Shown: positions 35,831 to 46,848 of the stretch, in pieces | Layout of the letters: every line of letters starts with the position of its first letter | How positions within the stretch are numbered: the first letter of the stretch is position 1 | Source of the DNA: Actinophytocola algeriensis | GTDB taxonomy: Bacteria; Actinomycetota; Actinomycetes; Mycobacteriales; Pseudonocardiaceae | Assembly: GCF_014203735.1 (NCBI RefSeq) | Contig: NZ_JACHJQ010000001.1 | Span: forward strand, 124,001-188,000 | Direction of reading: 5' to 3' | DNA length: 64,000 nt | Made by a program: the position numbers and the translations under genes | Notes under the pieces: model-generated | Told to the model about the DNA's origin: nothing | Databases searched by the model: none | What the model saw: the letters and a program-made list of their open reading frames with translations, nothing else

Positions 35831-36310
35831 TTACGGTGCGCCGACCAGGTCCGCGCCCCAGTGGGCTATCTCCGCGTTGATGTCCAGGCGGGCGATGGTC
35901 GGGTTCGCCGCCATTTCCGCTGTCACCCGGTCGCGGGGGACGAACCACGAGATCTCGAACTCGATGCCGTCGGGGTCCTTGGCGTACAGGGACTTCGAGA
36001 CCGCGTGGTCCGACGAGCCGACCAGGGCGCCCACCTTCGTGAGCTTCTCTTCGAAGGCCGCCAGTTCCGGCAACGTGTTGACCGACCACGCCAGGTGGTA
36101 CAGGCCGACGCCGCTGCCCGGTTTGGTCCCGTTGCCGCGGACGCCGAAAAGGCCGAGGTCGTGGTCGTTGTCGGAGTCGGCGGCGCGCAGGAAGGCCGCG
36201 GCCGGCCTGCGGTGGACCACCGTGAAACCGAGGATGTCCGTGTAGAACGTGACGCTGCGGTCCACGTCGCGCACGTACAGCACGGCGTGGTTCAGCCTGC
36301 GGATGCCCAT
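35831..36310 (-). CDS. VOC-family (glyoxalase/dioxygenase-fold) protein
   Basis: 159 residues from ATG 36310, with GGAGG 12 nt upstream (an earlier in-frame start at 36343 exists). Two beta-alpha-beta-beta-beta modules are visible: RRLNHAVLYVRDVDRSVTFY with DILGFTVV, and GLYHLAWSVNTLPELAAFE with YAKDPDGIEFEISWFV. The metal positions H (LNHAVL), H (YHLAW) and E (GIEFEI) are present, so it should bind a divalent metal, as in glyoxalase I and extradiol dioxygenases. Substrate unknown. It converges on tmk and is divergent from mtrA. Confidence 0.85.
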   Translation of the reverse strand: MGIRRLNHAVLYVRDVDRSVTFYTDILGFTVVHRRPAAAFLRAADSDNDHDLGLFGVRGNGTKPGSGVGLYHLAWSVNTLPELAAFEEKLTKVGALVGSSDHAVSKSLYAKDPDGIEFEISWFVPRDRVTAEMAANPTIARLDINAEIAHWGADLVGAP

Positions 36311-36465
36311 AGCGGCCGCGCACCTCCGTGCGTCCCTGTTCAACCTTCAACAGATAGATTGCCGGTACACCCTGAAGCGTTACAACCGATCACCCGGAGT
36401 GCGGAAACCGGATGAACCGACCGGGTCTCGCGCGAATGAGCTTCACGAAGTGCGACGATGTAACC

Positions 36466-37143
36466 ATGAAGGCACGTGTGCTGGTAGTGGACGACGACCC
36501 GGCCCTGGCCGAGATGCTGACCATCGTGCTGCGGGGCGAGGGCTTCGACACCGCGGTGGTCGCTGAAGGCAACCGGGCGTTGCCCGCGCTGCGCGAGCTC
36601 AGGCCGGACCTGGTCCTGCTCGACCTGATGTTGCCCGGGATCAACGGGATCGACGTGTGCAAGGCGATCCGCGCCGAGTCCGGCGTGCCGATCGTCATGC
36701 TGACGGCGAAGAGCGACACCGTCGACATAGTGCTGGGCCTCGAGTCCGGCGCCGACGACTACGTCGTGAAACCGTTCAAGCCGAAGGAGCTGGTCGCCAG
36801 AGTGCGCGCGCGGTTGCGCCGCACCGACTCCGAGCCTGCCGAGATGCTGTCCATCGGCGACCTCACGATCGACGTGCCCGGCCATGAGGTCACCCGTGAC
36901 GGTGTCGCCATCCAGCTCACGCCGCTCGAGTTCGACCTGCTCGTGGCGCTGGCCCGCAAGCCGCGCCAGGTGTTCACGCGCGAGGTGCTGCTCGAGCAGG
37001 TCTGGGGCTACCGGCACGCGGCGGACACCCGGCTGGTGAACGTCCACGTGCAGCGGCTGCGTTCCAAGGTCGAGACCGACCCGGAACACCCCGAGGTGGT
37101 GTTGACGGTGCGTGGGGTGGGCTACAAGGCTGGTCCACCGTGA
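36466..37143 (+). CDS. mtrA: Response regulator MtrA
   Basis: 225 residues. An OmpR/PhoB-type regulator; in actinobacteria MtrA controls cell division, wall metabolism and dnaA. The receiver domain has DDD (9-11), the phosphorylation site Asp53 in VLLDLMLPGINGID, and MLTAKSD and KPFKPKEL with the conserved Thr and Lys. The winged-helix domain ends LVNVHVQRLRSKVETDPEHP with VLTVRGVGYKAG. ATG 36466 is the family start; GACGAT lies 6 nt before it and no Shine-Dalgarno is seen. First gene of mtrA-mtrB-lpqB. Confidence 0.96.
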   Translation: MKARVLVVDDDPALAEMLTIVLRGEGFDTAVVAEGNRALPALRELRPDLVLLDLMLPGINGIDVCKAIRAESGVPIVMLTAKSDTVDIVLGLESGADDYVVKPFKPKELVARVRARLRRTDSEPAEMLSIGDLTIDVPGHEVTRDGVAIQLTPLEFDLLVALARKPRQVFTREVLLEQVWGYRHAADTRLVNVHVQRLRSKVETDPEHPEVVLTVRGVGYKAGPP

Positions 37144-37156
37144 TCGGACGGTCTCG

Positions 37157-38899
37157 GTGAAGCGGTCCTTCCGCGCGGTCGCCCGCCACGGCGCCCGCGC
37201 GGTCGCGTTCGGCCAGCAGCGCGCGGTGTACTTCGGAGAGCTGTGGCGCCGCTCCCTCCAGGTGCGGGTTGTGGTGTCCACGCTCGCGCTGTCCTCCGCC
37301 GTGGTGTTCGTGCTGGGCATGGTTCTGCAGAACCAGATCACCGACCGCCTGCTGGAGACCAAGGAGGAAGCGGCGATCGCCGCCACCCGCGACGCGGTCG
37401 TGGTGGCGCAGCGCGAGCTGACCGGCGTGAACTCCGCCGTCGACGACGTGCGGCCGCGCCTCACCCAGGCCCTGAACAAGCTCACCAGCTCGACGCCGAA
37501 CACCGACACCGCCAGCTCGTCGGCGGGCACGTTCGAGCCGGTGCTCGCGAGCGCCCCGCCGATCGCGGCCGACGACGCCAGCATGATCAGCGCGGGCCCG
37601 TACAGCGACGTGCCCGACAGCCTCCGGCACTTCGTGGAGAACCGCAGGCTCGCGGTGCAGATCCACACGGTCGACCGGTCGTCGGGGCGCACCACGTTCC
37701 TGATCGTCGGCGCGCCGTTCGGGTCCGGCCAGGAGCCGATGCAGCTGTACATGCTGTACCCGCTGACCGCGGAGCAGTCCACGATCGGCGTCGTGCAGAG
37801 CACGCTGCTCGTCGGCGGCCTCGTGCTGCTGTTGCTGCTCGCGGGCATCGCGAACCTCGTGACGCGCCAGGTCGTCCGCCCGGTCCGCAGCGCCGCGCAG
37901 GCCGCGGAACGGTTCGCGGGCGGTGAGCTGGACGAACGGATGGTCGTCGTCGGCGAGGACGACGTCGCGCGGCTCGCCCAGTCGTACAACGAGATGGCCG
38001 AGAGCATCGAGAGACAGATCCGCCAGCTCGAGGAGTTCGGCACCCTGCAGCGCCGCTTCACCTCCGACGTGTCCCACGAGCTGCGCACGCCGCTGACCAC
38101 CGTGCGGATGGCCGCGGACGTGCTGCACGCGTCGCGCGAGCAGTTCCCACCCGGCCTCGCCCGCTCCACCGAGCTGCTGGTCGACGAGCTGGACCGGTTC
38201 GAGTCGCTGCTCGGCGACCTGCTCGAGATCAGCCGCCTGGACGCCGGTGTCGAGGAGCTCGTCGCCGAGTACATCGACGTGCGGCCCATCGCCGTGCGCG
38301 CCGCGCAGGCCGTCGCCACGATCGCGCGCAACGCGGGCACCGAGATCATCCTCGACCTGCCGGACGAGGAGGCCTCCGCCGAGGTCGACTCGCGCCGCAT
38401 CGAGCGGGTCATGCGCAACCTGCTCGCGAACGCGGTCGACCACGGCGACGGGCACCCCGTGCGGCTGCGCATGGCCGTCGACGACAAGGCGCTGGCCGTG
38501 ACCGTCCGCGACTACGGCGTCGGCCTGCGCACCGGCGAGGCCGACCTCGTGTTCAACCGCTTCTGGCGCGCCGACCCGTCCCGCAACCGCCACACCGGCG
38601 GCACCGGGCTGGGGCTCGCCATCAGCCTCGAGGACGCCCGCCTGCACGGCGGTGGCCTCGACGCGTGGGGCGGGCCGGGCAAGGGCGCGTGCTTCCGGCT
38701 CACGTTGCCGCGCCGACAGGGCGTCCCCTACACCGACAACCCGCTGCCGCTCCCGCCGCCGGACGCCGACGTGCCGTCCGCGGACGTCGAGCCCCGGGAA
38801 GGCGACGCCGTCCGGGTCACCGTCGCGAGCGCCACCGAGCCCGAGAGCCCCGAGCCGGAACTCGAGCCGCCCACCCCGGTATGGGAGGAGGCCAGATGA
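37157..38899 (+). CDS. mtrB: Sensor histidine kinase MtrB
   Basis: 580 residues, GTG start 13 bp after mtrA. Two membrane helices (about 37-57 and 213-233) enclose an extracytoplasmic sensor domain of about 155 residues. A HAMP linker (about 234-290) leads to the dimerisation helix with phospho-acceptor His307 in FTSDVSHELRTPLTTVRM. The ATPase domain has NLLANAVDHG (N box), DYGVGL (G1) and GGTGLGLAIS (G2). The C-terminal 60 residues are Pro/Glu-rich. It phosphorylates MtrA. The stop overlaps the lpqB ATG by 4 nt. Confidence 0.95.
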   Translation: MKRSFRAVARHGARAVAFGQQRAVYFGELWRRSLQVRVVVSTLALSSAVVFVLGMVLQNQITDRLLETKEEAAIAATRDAVVVAQRELTGVNSAVDDVRPRLTQALNKLTSSTPNTDTASSSAGTFEPVLASAPPIAADDASMISAGPYSDVPDSLRHFVENRRLAVQIHTVDRSSGRTTFLIVGAPFGSGQEPMQLYMLYPLTAEQSTIGVVQSTLLVGGLVLLLLLAGIANLVTRQVVRPVRSAAQAAERFAGGELDERMVVVGEDDVARLAQSYNEMAESIERQIRQLEEFGTLQRRFTSDVSHELRTPLTTVRMAADVLHASREQFPPGLARSTELLVDELDRFESLLGDLLEISRLDAGVEELVAEYIDVRPIAVRAAQAVATIARNAGTEIILDLPDEEASAEVDSRRIERVMRNLLANAVDHGDGHPVRLRMAVDDKALAVTVRDYGVGLRTGEADLVFNRFWRADPSRNRHTGGTGLGLAISLEDARLHGGGLDAWGGPGKGACFRLTLPRRQGVPYTDNPLPLPPPDADVPSADVEPREGDAVRVTVASATEPESPEPELEPPTPVWEEAR

Positions 38900-40647
38900 G
38901 ACGGCGCCTCTCGGTCACGCTGCTCGCGATCGCGGTGCTGGTGCTCGCCGGCTGCGCCAACATCCCGGAGGAGTCGACACCGCACGCGGTCCGCGACGAG
39001 CAGCAGATCGTGCCGGAGGCCGCCGAACGGCCACCGACGCCGAACCTCAACGCGTTCGACCTCGTGCGCGAGTTCGTCAAGCGCTCGGGCAACCCCGAGG
39101 CCGCCTCGATGTACCTGACGGACAAGGCCAAGGAGCAGTGGCCGGCCGACAGCAAGCCGTACGTCATCCACGACACGTTCAGCACCGTGCCCATGTCCAA
39201 CGACGACCAGAAGCAGTCCGGTGAGGACCAGGGCGGCGTCGAGTCGGGACGTGTCGTCGTGGTGCTGCGCGTGACGCAGATCGGCACGCTCGGCCAGGAC
39301 AACGCGTTCATCCCGCGGATCGGCAACCCCGAGTTCCGGGTCGGTGTGGTGCGCGAGAACGGCCAGTGGCGCATCGACGCGCCGCCAGAGCACGTGTACG
39401 TGCCGTACTCGTACTTCAAGACCAGCTACCGCGCCGTCACCGTGTACTACTTCGACCCGGACCTGCGCATCACCGTCCCCGACCAGCGCTACGTGCCCGC
39501 GGCGCCCGCCGCAGGGCTGCCTGCCCGCGTGATCAAGGTCCTGCTGTCCGGCCCGTCCGACTCGATCCGCCGGTCGGTGGTGTCCCCGCTCGAGGGCGTC
39601 GGTGCCCGCACCAACGTGGTGCCCGACGCCGACGGCACGCTCGTCGTCGACCTCAATCCGCTCGGCGACAAGAGCGAGGAGCAACGCGAGAAGATCGCTG
39701 CCCAGATCGTCCTGTCGCTGCAGACCGTCACGTCCAGCCGCCTCCGCATCAAGGGCGACAACGTGGACCTGATCCAGGGCCACGGCGACTGGCGCCTGTC
39801 CGACATCAAGCAGTACGACACCGCCACCAAGCCCGGCCCCGACCAGCAGGGCCTGCTCGTGTCCGGTGGCAGGCTCCGCATGCTCCAGGACGGCAAGGCG
39901 GCCCCCGGCCCCGCCGGTGAGGGTGCGTACGACGTCGTCAGCGCCGCCCAGTCCATCGACGGTGAGCAGCTCGCGGTCGTCACCCAGGTCGACGGCAGGC
40001 TGCGCCTGCGCGTCGGCCGCTACGGCGAGGCACTGCAGGAGGTCGCGCTGGACGCCACGACCATGTCGAGACCGACCTGGCGGGTGTCCACCGGCGACGA
40101 CCAGGACGCCGGCGAGGTGTGGACCGTCGAGGACGGCAACGTCGTCCGCGTCGTCCGGGCGGGCGACGAGACGTGGCGGTCGGTCGAGGTCAACGCGTCG
40201 GCGCTGAACGAGAACTTCGGCTCGATCACCGAGCTTCGCCTGTCCCGCGACGGCACGAGGGCCGCGATCGTCACCAGCAGGGGCTGGGTCGTCCTCGCCG
40301 CCGTGGTGCGCGACAAGGACTCGGTCAGCCTCGCACTGCCCCGCACGCTGTCCCCGACCATGATCGTCAACGCCGTCGGCGTCGACTGGCTGAACCAGCA
40401 CACCCTCGTGGTCGCCACCCGGCAACCGCAGATGCCGGTGATCAACCTGTCGCTGGACGGCCTCACGATCGACCACTACGACCCGAACAACCTCCAGTTA
40501 CCGGTCCGCGCGATCACCGCCGCTCCCGACCGCGAGGTCGTCGTCACGGACAGCGCCGCTGTCTCGGTCGTGTCCGGCCTCGGCCAGGTGTGGCACCGTC
40601 TGCAGAACGGCCAGGGCCCGAGCTCGATCCCGTTCTACCCGGGCTGA
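38896..40647 (+). CDS. lpqB: Lipoprotein LpqB (MtrB-interacting)
   Basis: 583 residues. LLAIAVLVLAGCANIPEES is a lipoprotein signal with lipobox LAGC. A GerMN domain (about 180-330, with AGLPARVIKVLLSGPSDSI) is followed by a beta-propeller-like C-terminal half (SRDGTRAAIVTSRGWVVLAA and similar repeats). In mycobacteria LpqB binds the extracellular part of MtrB and changes its signalling. The ATG overlaps the mtrB stop, the usual coupled arrangement. The following 150 bp (40648-40797) hold no gene or clear hairpin. Confidence 0.93.
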   Translation: MRRRLSVTLLAIAVLVLAGCANIPEESTPHAVRDEQQIVPEAAERPPTPNLNAFDLVREFVKRSGNPEAASMYLTDKAKEQWPADSKPYVIHDTFSTVPMSNDDQKQSGEDQGGVESGRVVVVLRVTQIGTLGQDNAFIPRIGNPEFRVGVVRENGQWRIDAPPEHVYVPYSYFKTSYRAVTVYYFDPDLRITVPDQRYVPAAPAAGLPARVIKVLLSGPSDSIRRSVVSPLEGVGARTNVVPDADGTLVVDLNPLGDKSEEQREKIAAQIVLSLQTVTSSRLRIKGDNVDLIQGHGDWRLSDIKQYDTATKPGPDQQGLLVSGGRLRMLQDGKAAPGPAGEGAYDVVSAAQSIDGEQLAVVTQVDGRLRLRVGRYGEALQEVALDATTMSRPTWRVSTGDDQDAGEVWTVEDGNVVRVVRAGDETWRSVEVNASALNENFGSITELRLSRDGTRAAIVTSRGWVVLAAVVRDKDSVSLALPRTLSPTMIVNAVGVDWLNQHTLVVATRQPQMPVINLSLDGLTIDHYDPNNLQLPVRAITAAPDREVVVTDSAAVSVVSGLGQVWHRLQNGQGPSSIPFYPG

Positions 40648-40797
40648 CGGCTGTCCATCGGCTCCCTCCTTTCGTGGATGGGCAAGGGTTCTGGTGGTGT
40701 CGGGTTGGTCGAGGGACGTGTCAGGTGGCGCCTGGGGCGACCGGCCGGTTGCCCACGTAGTCGGCGCTGGCTTCGCCTCGACAGGCTCAGCGAGCCC

Positions 40798-41415
40798 TCA
40801 CGTGGCCGTGAACGCCAGTACCGTCACCTCCTCCGTTCCGCCGTGGCGCAGCGCCGCCACGCAGGCGGCGGCTGTCGCGCCGGTTGTGATCACGTCGTCG
40901 ATCAGGACAGCGGACCGGGGCGCCCGCCCCGCGCACCGCAGCCGGCCGCTCAGGTTCGCCACCCGGGCGTCCTGGTCGAGGCCCACCGAGTCCCGTGCCC
41001 GGCCGGACAGGCGCAGCACCGGCGACACCGATGCCCGGTGTCCCGCGTGGACCAACGCGGTGGCACAGGCGCGGGCCACCGCCGTCATGTGCTGGCCGTA
41101 CCGGGCGCGGGCCGCGGACGGCCGGGACGGTGCGGGCACCACGACATATGGCCCTGCCCGGATCGTCGGCAGTGCGTGTGCGAACGCCCGTCCCAACGGC
41201 ACGGACAGCTCGTGCCGCCCCTTCTCCTTGTACGCCAGCACAAGCCTGCGCGGGGCGCCCTCGTAGCCCGCGAGGGCGTACGCGGCCGCGCCGAGGTCGG
41301 GCCGGGGCACCGGGCGCACCTTCAGCGCGCCCGCGCACTCGGCGCACCAGGCGGTCGCGGGGGCGTCGCAGCCCGCGCAGCGGTTGGGCAGGACCAGATC
41401 CAGAATCGAACGCAT
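40798..41415 (-). CDS. ComF-family phosphoribosyltransferase-like protein
   Basis: 205 residues from ATG 41415; an ATG at 41424 would add MST. The N-terminal zinc ribbon is CAGC (with CAEC 14 residues later). The phosphoribosyltransferase domain has VVVPAPSRPSAARARYGQ, LSGRARDSVGLDQDARVANL and the PRPP loop AVLIDDVITTGATAAACVAA. In naturally competent bacteria ComF helps DNA uptake; in actinobacteria the conserved copy beside hpf (Rv3242c) has no proven role. It is encoded against the flanking lpqB and hpf genes. Confidence 0.87.
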   Translation of the reverse strand: MRSILDLVLPNRCAGCDAPATAWCAECAGALKVRPVPRPDLGAAAYALAGYEGAPRRLVLAYKEKGRHELSVPLGRAFAHALPTIRAGPYVVVPAPSRPSAARARYGQHMTAVARACATALVHAGHRASVSPVLRLSGRARDSVGLDQDARVANLSGRLRCAGRAPRSAVLIDDVITTGATAAACVAALRHGGTEEVTVLAFTAT

Positions 41416-41733
41416 GGTCGACATGATGCACCACGACACCGACAAAAGCCCAAGTCCCGGAAGGAGGAACCTTCGTCGCTGGGAGTTGCGTCAGAACGTG
41501 TGTTTCAAGGACTGGGAGACGGCGCATACCTCCTTCTGAGTGAACTTGTTCGGGGAACCTTGATCACTCGAAGACCGTTGAAGGGTTATGGAAGGCGCGA
41601 TCAGTCGATCATCGCGGAAGGCAGCCGTGCCTGGTCCGGCTGGCCGAGCGCCACGCGCGCGGCCGGCGGGCGGGCCCTCGTGCGCGAAGGGGGGCCACGT
41701 TGCGCTCAGTCACCCGGGCGGGACGTACAAGTT

Positions 41734-41752
41734 CCCCCGCCGAGGGGGCTTT
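41734..41752 (+). terminator. Hairpin plus T-run in the hpf leader (terminator or attenuator)
   Basis: CCCCC (41734-41738) pairs with GGGGG (41744-41748) around GCCGA and is followed by CTTTTG, an intrinsic-terminator form. It sits in the middle of the 499-bp gap 41446-41944, about 190 bp before hpf. It may end an upstream transcript or act as an attenuator. The rest of the gap holds only the short frame at 41825. Confidence 0.5.
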
Positions 41753-41824
41753 TGCAAAGGCACAACGCGAGATAACGTCTCGGCATCAGCTTTCCCGGTT
41801 TTCGCAGGGAGGAGGCGAGTAGCC

Positions 41825-41851
41825 ATGACCCTGGCGCCGGTGGGGCCCTGA
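41825..41851 (+). CDS. Possible 8-residue leader peptide upstream of hpf
   Basis: ATG at 41825 reads MTLAPVGP and then TGA. It has one of the best ribosome-binding sites in the window, AGGGAGGAGG (41806-41815), 9 nt before the start. A terminator-like hairpin lies upstream and a GAGG..CCTC inverted repeat (about 41850-41869) right after the stop. The Pro-stop ending is a context known to slow translation termination. The frame is too short for statistics; it could be a regulatory uORF for hpf or chance. Confidence 0.35.
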   Translation: MTLAPVGP

Positions 41852-41944
41852 GGTAGGGGAGCCCCTCAAGCCCCCTGGAGAGTCCAGATTTTCCCGGCGC
41901 CGCCGTTAGTTCACTATCTCGCTGACAGGCGAGGGAGGTTGTGT

Positions 41945-42610
41945 ATGGACATCGTCGTTAAAGGCCGCAACGTCGAGGTGCCCGATCACTACCGAGTGCA
42001 CGTCGAGGAAAAGCTCACCAGGCTCGAACGCTATGACCGCAAGGTAATCCGGTTCGACGTGGAGCTGTTCCACGAGCCCAACCGCAGGCAGTCGAAGAAC
42101 TGCCAGCGCGTCGAGATCACCGGCAAGGGCAGGGGCCCCGCCGTACGCGCTGAAGCGTGTGCAGGCGACTTCTACGCCGCGCTCGACGCCGCCGTCACAA
42201 AACTCGAGAACCGCCTCCGCAGGCTGCACGACCGCAGGCGCGTGCACTACGGACGCAGGGGCCAGACCTCCGTCGCGGAGGCCACCGCGCACGCCTCCAC
42301 CGAGCTTTCCGCGCTGCCCGCCACGAACGGTCGCGCGCAGACCGCGGTGCTGCCCGCGAGAACCGAGCAGGCCGTAGGCCTTCCCGAGGTGCCGTCCCAG
42401 CGCTGGGAAAGCGCTGAGGAGGACAACCTTCCTGGCAAGATCGTCCGGGAGAAGGAGCACCCGGCCAAGCCGATGACCGTCGACCAGGCTCTCTACCAGA
42501 TGGAGCTGGTCGGACACGACTTCTTCCTCTTCCATGACGCCGATGCCGACAAGCCGAGCGTCGTCTACCGCAGGAGGGGCTTCGACTACGGCGTGATCAG
42601 GCTGGTCTGA
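41945..42610 (+). CDS. hpf: Long ribosome hibernation promoting factor
   Basis: 221 residues. The N-terminal S30AE domain (about 1-100: DIVVKGRNVEVPDHYRVHVE, AGDFYAALDAAVTKLENRLR) sits in the mRNA/tRNA channel of the 30S subunit. The C-terminal domain (about 165-221: REKEHPAKPMTVDQALYQME and LVGHDFFLFHDADADKPSVV) dimerises to form 100S ribosomes. A flexible linker joins them. This is the long form expected in actinobacteria. ATG 41945 is 6 nt after GGGAGG. The leader is unusually long and structured. Confidence 0.94.
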   Translation: MDIVVKGRNVEVPDHYRVHVEEKLTRLERYDRKVIRFDVELFHEPNRRQSKNCQRVEITGKGRGPAVRAEACAGDFYAALDAAVTKLENRLRRLHDRRRVHYGRRGQTSVAEATAHASTELSALPATNGRAQTAVLPARTEQAVGLPEVPSQRWESAEEDNLPGKIVREKEHPAKPMTVDQALYQMELVGHDFFLFHDADADKPSVVYRRRGFDYGVIRLV

Positions 42611-42623
42611 CACGAAACGCGAC

Positions 42624-42652
42624 AAGCCCCTGGGAGACAGCCCGGGGGCTTT
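42624..42652 (+). terminator. hpf terminator
   Basis: AAGCCCC (from 42624) and GGGGCTT (ending 42651) form the stem, with inner GG/CC pairs and a short loop, followed by TCG. It lies 14 bp after the hpf stop. Confidence 0.8.
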
Positions 42653-42707
42653 CGCATGTGCGCGGCCGGTGCACGCGTTGTGCCCGGTGCCGGTACGGTG
42701 CGGGCCC

Positions 42708-43172
42708 ATGCGCACTGCCAAGATCATCGCTGTTCTGTTCGCCGCCACCGCCGCGCTGGGGGTCAGTGCCTGTGGCAGCGACGAGCCGCAGGACTCCGGA
42801 CAAGCACAGCAGGAGACCGCGGCACAGGACGCCGAGGAGAAGGACACCGCGGAGAAGGACGCCGAGACCAAGGCGAAGTCAGCCGACGAGCTGGCCAAGG
42901 ACGTCGAGATCGTGACGTGCGAGAGCGGCACCGGTGCCGGCGTGAGCGCGACCGTCGAGGTCACGAACTCGCTGGACGAGCCCATGGAGTACATCGGCAC
43001 CATCAACTTCCTGGACGCCGCGGGAACCCTGCTCACCGAGGGCTACTTCAACACCGGCACCCTCGAGCCCGGCGCCAAGTCGACCGAGGAGGTACCCGGG
43101 GCCAACGTCTACGAAGTGGTCCAGGGTGCGACCTGTGAGCTGGTCGAGGTGAAGATCGACGAACCGGTCTAG
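42708..43172 (+). CDS. Small secreted lipoprotein
   Basis: 154 residues. MRTAKIIAVLFAATAALGVS followed by ACGSDEP is a lipoprotein signal with the lipobox Cys. A low-complexity Ala/Glu/Lys/Asp-rich linker (about 25-65) leads to a small beta-rich domain (EIVTCESGTGAGVSATVEVT, DEPMEYIGTINFLDAAG) with two Cys that could form a disulfide. It resembles FxLYD-like extracytoplasmic domains. Role unknown. ATG 42708 is 8 nt after TACGGT (42694-42699) without a Shine-Dalgarno, suggesting a leaderless mRNA. It lies between hpf and secA. Confidence 0.82.
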   Translation: MRTAKIIAVLFAATAALGVSACGSDEPQDSGQAQQETAAQDAEEKDTAEKDAETKAKSADELAKDVEIVTCESGTGAGVSATVEVTNSLDEPMEYIGTINFLDAAGTLLTEGYFNTGTLEPGAKSTEEVPGANVYEVVQGATCELVEVKIDEPV

Positions 43173-43270
43173 GCAGCCCGGTTCGAGGACGGCCTACGAT
43201 GGGGGCAGGGTGAGGCAGCTCTCTCCCTGTCATAGGCGCGCACACGATCCAGCTAGCGAGGTTGAACCTG

Positions 43271-46174
<2,904 letters not shown>

Positions 46175-46190
46175 TTTGCCCGGGCTGGCC

Positions 46191-46248
46191 ATGCCCTGAA
46201 AGACGCTTTTCGGGACGTTGAGTGTCCTGAAAGCGTCTTTCGAGGCAT
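46191..46248. terminator. Bidirectional hairpin between secA and DUF6912
   Basis: A long inverted repeat: the left arm 46191-46216 pairs with the right arm 46224-46248 around a 7-nt loop GTTGAGT, with only a few mismatches. Each arm also carries its own small GAAAG..CTTTC palindrome. It is the stand-alone form of the tail of the dispersed elements at 28.2 and 35.5 kb. The position just after secA and between convergent genes suggests termination on both strands. Confidence 0.75.
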
Positions 46249-46270
46249 CAGCCTTCGGTCGGGGGCTGGG

Positions 46271-46777
46271 TCAGAGCAGTTCCAGCAGGAACGGCAGCTC
46301 TTCCGGGGAGTACCACGCCAGTTCGTGGTCCTCGGCCTCGCCGAGGGTGAACTCCGCGTCGCCGTCGCCCAGGTCTGCCTGGTCGATCACCGCGGCCGCG
46401 GCACGGACGGCTGGTTCGGCGTCCGAGGTGTCCAGGTGTACCGCCGCGACCTGCTTCAGCTGCACCGGCCCGGACAGGCGCACCACCGAGTAGTCCAGGT
46501 CGGGTCGGAGGGTGGCGCCGTCGACGTCCGCCGAGACCACGGCGCGCCTCGGCAACACCAGTTCCGGATCCTCTTCGAGCTCGGCCGCCAGCAGGCGCAG
46601 GGACGCGCGGGACGCCTCCAGCATGGCCGCGTACTCCAGCTCCTCGGACGACCCCGATGCGTAGGACTCCCGCAGCATCGGGGTCAGCGCGAACGCCGTG
46701 CCGCTCACCGCGGACAGCTCGCCTGCGGCGTTCAGCGTCCGCAGCATCAACACCGTTGCCGGTATGTAGACCCTCAC
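46271..46777 (-). CDS. DUF6912 family protein
   Basis: 168 residues from GTG 46777. VRVYIPATVLMLRTLNAAGE at the start, AFALTPMLRESYASGSSEEL and ADVDGATLRPDLDYSVVRLS are the conserved actinobacterial blocks. No signal peptide or membrane helix, rich in Leu/Ala/Glu, probably cytosolic. Function unknown. It is divergent from the TrmH gene by about 70 bp and converges on secA, whose end is shielded by the hairpin at 46191-46248. Confidence 0.75.
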   Translation of the reverse strand: MRVYIPATVLMLRTLNAAGELSAVSGTAFALTPMLRESYASGSSEELEYAAMLEASRASLRLLAAELEEDPELVLPRRAVVSADVDGATLRPDLDYSVVRLSGPVQLKQVAAVHLDTSDAEPAVRAAAAVIDQADLGDGDAEFTLGEAEDHELAWYSPEELPFLLELL

Positions 46778-46848
46778 CGTGCTCCCGTTCCCTCTGCGGC
46801 GGGCAAGGCCTAGATCCTGGCACACCGGCGACGTGCGATGCTCTCGCC

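Noticed and set aside
36343-36466. MtrA binding repeats in the mtrA upstream region
   Set aside because: I looked for paired GTAAC/GTCAC-type repeats, but the matches are too weak to call a site.
40678-41775. 365-codon plus-strand frame after lpqB
   Set aside because: It runs antisense through the recognisable comF-like gene and has Arg/Ala/Gly-rich shadow composition.
41588-41851. 87-codon frame ending in the MTLAPVGP peptide
   Set aside because: No start signal at 41588 and low-complexity content; only the last nine codons have a good ribosome-binding site.
43173-43270. SecM-like arrest peptide controlling secA
   Set aside because: The gap between the lipoprotein and secA has no short secreted frame with its own ribosome-binding site.
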